DNA of 64,000 nt, from assembly GCA_045536365.1 (NCBI GenBank), contig JAZSNL010000016.1:124001-188000 (forward strand), written 5' to 3'. The translations under genes and the position numbers were made by a program. How positions within the stretch are numbered: position 1 is the stretch's first letter; each line of letters starts with the position of its first letter. This DNA comes from JAZSNL01 sp045536365 (GTDB lineage Bacteria > Bacillota_I > Bacilli_A > ML615J-28 > CAG-313). The notes below the pieces were generated by a model that did no database searches, was not told the origin of the DNA, and was given only the letters and a program-made list of their open reading frames with translations. This document shows positions 61,632 to 64,000 of the stretch, piece by piece.

Positions 61632-62195
61632 ATGGAATTTGAATTTAAACAAAAACTAACAAAAGAAGAACTGATAAAATATAATTATTTTGTTTTAAGA
61701 TTTAATAAAGGTCTTTCGTTCAATATGAAATTTATTGGATTTTTGTGCTTGATAGCTGGTGTTTATTTGTGTTGTGTTAATCCTACTACTTATATATATC
61801 CTATTATTATCATGTTTTTAGGCTTATTCTGCATATTTGGAATAGTGCCCATTCATAAAGCTATTATTAAATACAAAATTATGAAGAAAGAACCAGACAT
61901 TCCTGAAATGCTAGTTATAGTAGGTGAAAGAGGTATTTTATATGATTTTGTTGAAAAACAAGAAAAAGATGCTGATATGAATGTTGATGCTGTTGTAGAA
62001 TGGGATATGATAAATCGAGCTATATTAGAAGATGGCTTGTTATATGTTTTTTGTATGAGCTCGTATATTATATGTATTAAAAAAGAAGCTTGTGAAAATT
62101 TTGATGAAATGGAAAAAATCTTTATTGATAAGTTGGGATTGAATCAAAGATATTTTAATCAAAAAAATCATTTTTTCTTAAATAAAAAAAGCTAA
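61632..62195 (+). CDS. YcxB-like membrane protein
   Basis: 187 residues: two membrane helices at about 32-75, then a soluble C-terminal domain resembling YcxB (VEWDMINRAILEDGLLYVF, followed by YIICIKKEACENFDE). Function unknown. It starts 8 bp after ispE, probably co-transcribed, and ends at a terminator. Confidence 0.7.
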   Translation: MEFEFKQKLTKEELIKYNYFVLRFNKGLSFNMKFIGFLCLIAGVYLCCVNPTTYIYPIIIMFLGLFCIFGIVPIHKAIIKYKIMKKEPDIPEMLVIVGERGILYDFVEKQEKDADMNVDAVVEWDMINRAILEDGLLYVFCMSSYIICIKKEACENFDEMEKIFIDKLGLNQRYFNQKNHFFLNKKS

Positions 62196-62216
62196 ACGCA
62201 TGTTTAGCTTTTTTAT
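62185..62216 (+). terminator. Terminator of the rsmA-to-YcxB gene series
   Basis: Stem AAAAAGCTAAAC/GTTTAGCTTTTT with a GCAT loop and a T run. Confidence 0.85.
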
Positions 62217-62218
62217 AT

Positions 62219-62267
62219 TGTAGAAAACTAATTGATATGAATACATGACACGTATTCTTTTTCTACA
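62219..62267. other. Imperfect inverted repeat upstream of spoVG
   Basis: Outer arms TGTAGAAAA (62219-62227) and TTTTCTACA (62259-62267) enclose an inner pair GAATAC/GTATTC with a 7-nt loop. It lies directly after the previous terminator. It could be a second terminator-like hairpin or a leader structure. Confidence 0.45.
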
Positions 62268-62314
62268 TTATATTATATGATAAATAAAATAAAATATACA
62301 TAAAAGTAAAAAAA

Positions 62315-62360
62315 TTATCATATCATTTTGAGAAAACGTTTTCATATGTTATCATATGAT
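62315..62360. promoter_or_regulatory. cre-like operator flanked by direct repeats upstream of spoVG
   Basis: AGAAAACGTTTTCA at 62331-62344 matches the CcpA cre consensus TGAAARCGYTTTCA at 13 of 14 positions. TTATCATATCAT (62315-62326) and TTATCATATGAT (62349-62360) flank it, 34 bp apart. No good sigma-A or sigma-H promoter pair was identified. Confidence 0.6.
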
Positions 62361-62375
62361 AGAGAGGTGAGATGA

Positions 62376-62642
62376 ATGAAAATTACAGATGTTCGTATTA
62401 GAAGGGTTGATGGTCAAAGTAGATTAAGAGCGGTTGTTTCAATTACAATTGACGATGCCTTTGCCGTGCATGAACTAAGAATAATCGAAGGAAAAGAAGG
62501 TTTGTTCGTAGCTATGCCAAGCAAAGAAGTAGGAGAAGGAAAATTTAAAGATATAGCACATCCTATTAATGCAGAAACACGTGAATTAGTTGAAAAAACT
62601 GTTTTAGAAAAATACGCAGAAGTTTTAAAAGAAGAATTATAG
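62376..62642 (+). CDS. spoVG: SpoVG RNA/DNA-binding regulator
   Basis: 88-residue regulator conserved in Firmicutes, named for a sporulation role but also present in non-spore formers. It opens MKITDVRIRRVDGQSRLRA and has EGLFVAMPSKEVGEGKFKD near 45 and DIAHPINAETRE. AGAGGTGAG precedes ATG 62376. The Bacillus neighbours purR and yabJ upstream and glmU downstream are absent; prs follows directly. Confidence 0.95.
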   Translation: MKITDVRIRRVDGQSRLRAVVSITIDDAFAVHELRIIEGKEGLFVAMPSKEVGEGKFKDIAHPINAETRELVEKTVLEKYAEVLKEEL

Positions 62643-62662
62643 ACAACTATAATTCTTTTTTA
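62634..62662 (+). terminator. Terminator of spoVG
   Basis: Stem GAATTATAG/CTATAATTC with an ACAA loop, T run after; it includes the spoVG stop codon. Confidence 0.8.
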
Positions 62663-62671
62663 TTATTTAAT

Positions 62672-62700
62672 TTTAAAAAAAATAATATATAGTGTATAAT
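62672..62700 (+). promoter_or_regulatory. Sigma-A promoter of prs
   Basis: TTTAAA (62672-62677), 17 bp, TATAAT (62695-62700). Confidence 0.65.
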
Positions 62701-62735
62701 ATAATTGAAAGATGAAGAAAAGCGAGGAAAAAAAC

Positions 62736-63722
62736 ATGGCCGTAATAGAAGGTAAAAAAATAAAATTATTTGCATTGAATTCTAATAAAGGATTGGCAAA
62801 AGAAATCTCTGATTATCTAGGAATATCTTTATCAGATTGTTCGGTTGAAAAGTTCGCGGATGGCGAAGTAGCAATTACAATAAATGAAACTGTTCGTGGG
62901 CATTCTGTGTTTGTTATTCAATCTACTAGCGCTCCTGTTAATGATAACTATATGGAATTACTAATTATGATTGATGCGCTAAAAAGAGCATCAGCAAAAG
63001 AAATTAATGTTATAATGCCATATTATGGATATAGTAGACAAGACAGAAAAGCTGCTCCACGTCAACCTATTTCAGCTAAATTAATGGCTGATTTGTTACA
63101 AGCTGCAGGTGCAGATAGAATTATGTGTTTAGATTTACATGCTGCGCAAATCCAAGGATTCTTCAATATCCCTATTGATAATTTTTTAGCATTCCCAATA
63201 TTTGCAGAATATTTTATTGGTAAAAACTTAGAAGATATTGTTGTTGTATCTCCGGACCATGGTGGTACTACTAGAGCTAGAAAACTTGCGGTAGTATTAG
63301 AAGCTCCTATTGCTATAGTAGATAAAAGAAGACCTAAACCTAATTCTGCTGAAATAATGAATATTATAGGTGATATCAAAGGTAAAAATTGTATTATTAT
63401 TGACGATATGATTGATACAGCAGGCACTATATCTATTGTTATCTCTGCATTAAAAGAAAAAGGTGCAAAAGAAGTTTATGCTTGTTGTTCACACGCAATT
63501 CTATCTGGTAACGCCATTGAAAAAATTTCTAATACACCTATTAAAGAATTAGTAATCACGAATAGTGTTGAATTACCTGAATCTAAAAAAGCTCCTTACA
63601 TCGTTCCTTTATCTATTGCTGAATTATTTGGCAGAGGAATTTTAAATATAATTAATGATCAACCTGTTAGTGATTTGTTCACATATGATAGATATGCACA
63701 ACATGGAAAAACAAATAACTAA
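62736..63722 (+). CDS. prs: Ribose-phosphate pyrophosphokinase
   Basis: Makes PRPP from ribose 5-phosphate and ATP, feeding nucleotide synthesis and salvage. The 328 residues show FADGEVAITINETVRG near 35, YGYSRQDRKAAPRQPISAKL near 97, VVVSPDHGGTTRAR near 170 and the PRPP-binding IIIDDMIDTAGTI near 222. ATG 62736 has GAGG 8 bp upstream; an ATG 8 codons earlier lacks a ribosome site. It is the usual partner of spoVG in Bacilli. Confidence 0.96.
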   Translation: MAVIEGKKIKLFALNSNKGLAKEISDYLGISLSDCSVEKFADGEVAITINETVRGHSVFVIQSTSAPVNDNYMELLIMIDALKRASAKEINVIMPYYGYSRQDRKAAPRQPISAKLMADLLQAAGADRIMCLDLHAAQIQGFFNIPIDNFLAFPIFAEYFIGKNLEDIVVVSPDHGGTTRARKLAVVLEAPIAIVDKRRPKPNSAEIMNIIGDIKGKNCIIIDDMIDTAGTISIVISALKEKGAKEVYACCSHAILSGNAIEKISNTPIKELVITNSVELPESKKAPYIVPLSIAELFGRGILNIINDQPVSDLFTYDRYAQHGKTNN

Positions 63723-63909
63723 TACTGGTCCTGCCTATAAAGCGGAAGATACTAATTTAAACAATTTTAGGTTAGGTAGAAGATTGAAAATAAAAAGCGG
63801 CAAAATAGAAAAATGTTACAGCGTTTTGCAAAAAAGTGCGGAATATAAAGAAAAAATATATTCTGAAAAACAGAAAGAAACTTTTTCAAAAGCAGTAAAA
63901 ATAAAATAA
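63703..63909 (+). CDS. Doubtful small basic protein after prs
   Basis: Possible 68-residue Lys-rich soluble protein, not recognised, starting at ATG 63703 inside the end of prs in another frame. There is no ribosome site, but the frame ends exactly where a strong terminator begins, leaving 187 bp past prs otherwise unexplained. Treat as tentative. Confidence 0.4.
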   Translation: MEKQITNTGPAYKAEDTNLNNFRLGRRLKIKSGKIEKCYSVLQKSAEYKEKIYSEKQKETFSKAVKIK

Positions 63910-63942
63910 AAAGGATAATATTTAAAATATTATCCTTTTCTT
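63909..63942 (+). terminator. Terminator of the prs transcript
   Basis: Long stem AAAAGGATAATATT/AATATTATCCTTTT with a short loop and a T-rich tail. Confidence 0.85.
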
Positions 63943-63955
63943 ATTATCATTTTAC

Positions 63956-63984
63956 TTTACAAAAACTTTTTTGTGTAGTATAAT
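63956..63984 (+). promoter_or_regulatory. Sigma-A promoter reading out of the window
   Basis: TTTACA (63956-63961), 17 bp, TATAAT (63979-63984). The gene it serves lies beyond the right edge. Confidence 0.75.
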
Positions 63985-64000
63985 AATTAGGTAATATTAA

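Noticed and set aside
1..64000. CRISPR arrays, insertion sequences, prophage or restriction genes
   Set aside because: No repeat-spacer array, transposase or phage gene was recognised anywhere in the window; the only inserted-looking segment is the partition cassette.
1..64000. Mollicute code with TGA as tryptophan
   Set aside because: Complete normal-length proteins are read with TGA as a stop (for example yabG and nrnA-region ends), and conserved tryptophans use TGG.

Overview
This window looks like the replication-origin region of an AT-rich, standard-code Firmicute of the Bacilli type. TGA serves as a stop and Trp is TGG. Gene order at the origin (gyrA, gyrB, recF, yaaA, dnaN, dnaA, then rpmH, rnpA, yidC, jag, mnmE) is classic for Bacilli. 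Six sporulation-associated genes (spoVT, a cwlJ/sleB-type hydrolase, gerQ, bofA, yabG, spoVG), several in B. subtilis-like neighbourhoods, point to an endospore former or a recent descendant of one. Some surface proteins resemble those of uncultured low-GC gut Bacilli; that placement is inference.

Layout. Genes left of about 28.8 kb lie mostly on the minus strand and genes to the right mostly on the plus strand, as expected for divergence from oriC. DnaA boxes cluster upstream of dnaA (28.89-28.97 kb), between dnaA and dnaN (27.31-27.33 kb), and unexpectedly upstream of gyrB (22.38-22.40 kb). 0-2.6 kb: a potassium-uptake pair (trkH partial, trkA) and a large unassigned structured RNA. 2.6-8.1 kb: a surface protein with a phosphodiester-glycosidase-like domain, a glycosyltransferase, a TPR protein, class II aldolase, spoVT. 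8.2-14.7 kb: mfd, pth, folD, fhs. 14.8-16.1 kb: a plus-strand islet cwlJ-gerQ plus hinT. 16.1-23.7 kb: serS behind a T-box, then gyrA, gyrB, recF, yaaA. 23.7-26.1 kb: a plasmid-style partition cassette (ribbon-helix-helix protein plus ParA) beside 1.2 kb of T-rich, repeat-bearing noncoding DNA, lying between yaaA and dnaN. 26.1-28.8 kb: dnaN, dnaA.

Right arm. 29.0-36.5 kb: an unknown membrane protein, rpmH, rnpA, an enlarged yidC, jag, mnmE, and asnS behind a T-box. 36.5-39.6 kb: an unknown membrane protein, then a small unknown gene with nfeD and an SPFH gene. 39.7-45.5 kb: ygiQ, an unusually long dnaX, ebfC, recR, a small membrane protein. 45.7-55.4 kb: an ABC importer operon ending in a secreted staphylococcal-nuclease-type lipoprotein and a 1211-residue OB-fold lipoprotein. 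55.5-58.2 kb: two DHH-family phosphoesterases and surE. 58.2-63.9 kb: short bofA, rpoE, rsmA, yabG, ispE, a YcxB-like protein, spoVG, prs and a doubtful small gene.

The most interesting candidates are (1) the nuclease/importer cluster followed by cytoplasmic oligonucleotide and nucleotide phosphatases, which together would make a nucleic-acid scavenging route; (2) the partition cassette inserted in the dnaN-recF block with a possible centromere next to it; and (3) the structured RNA near 2 kb. Promoters are easy to see: more than a dozen sigma-A-like sites have a 17-bp spacer, and two sites fit the sigma-K pattern upstream of gerQ and yabG.
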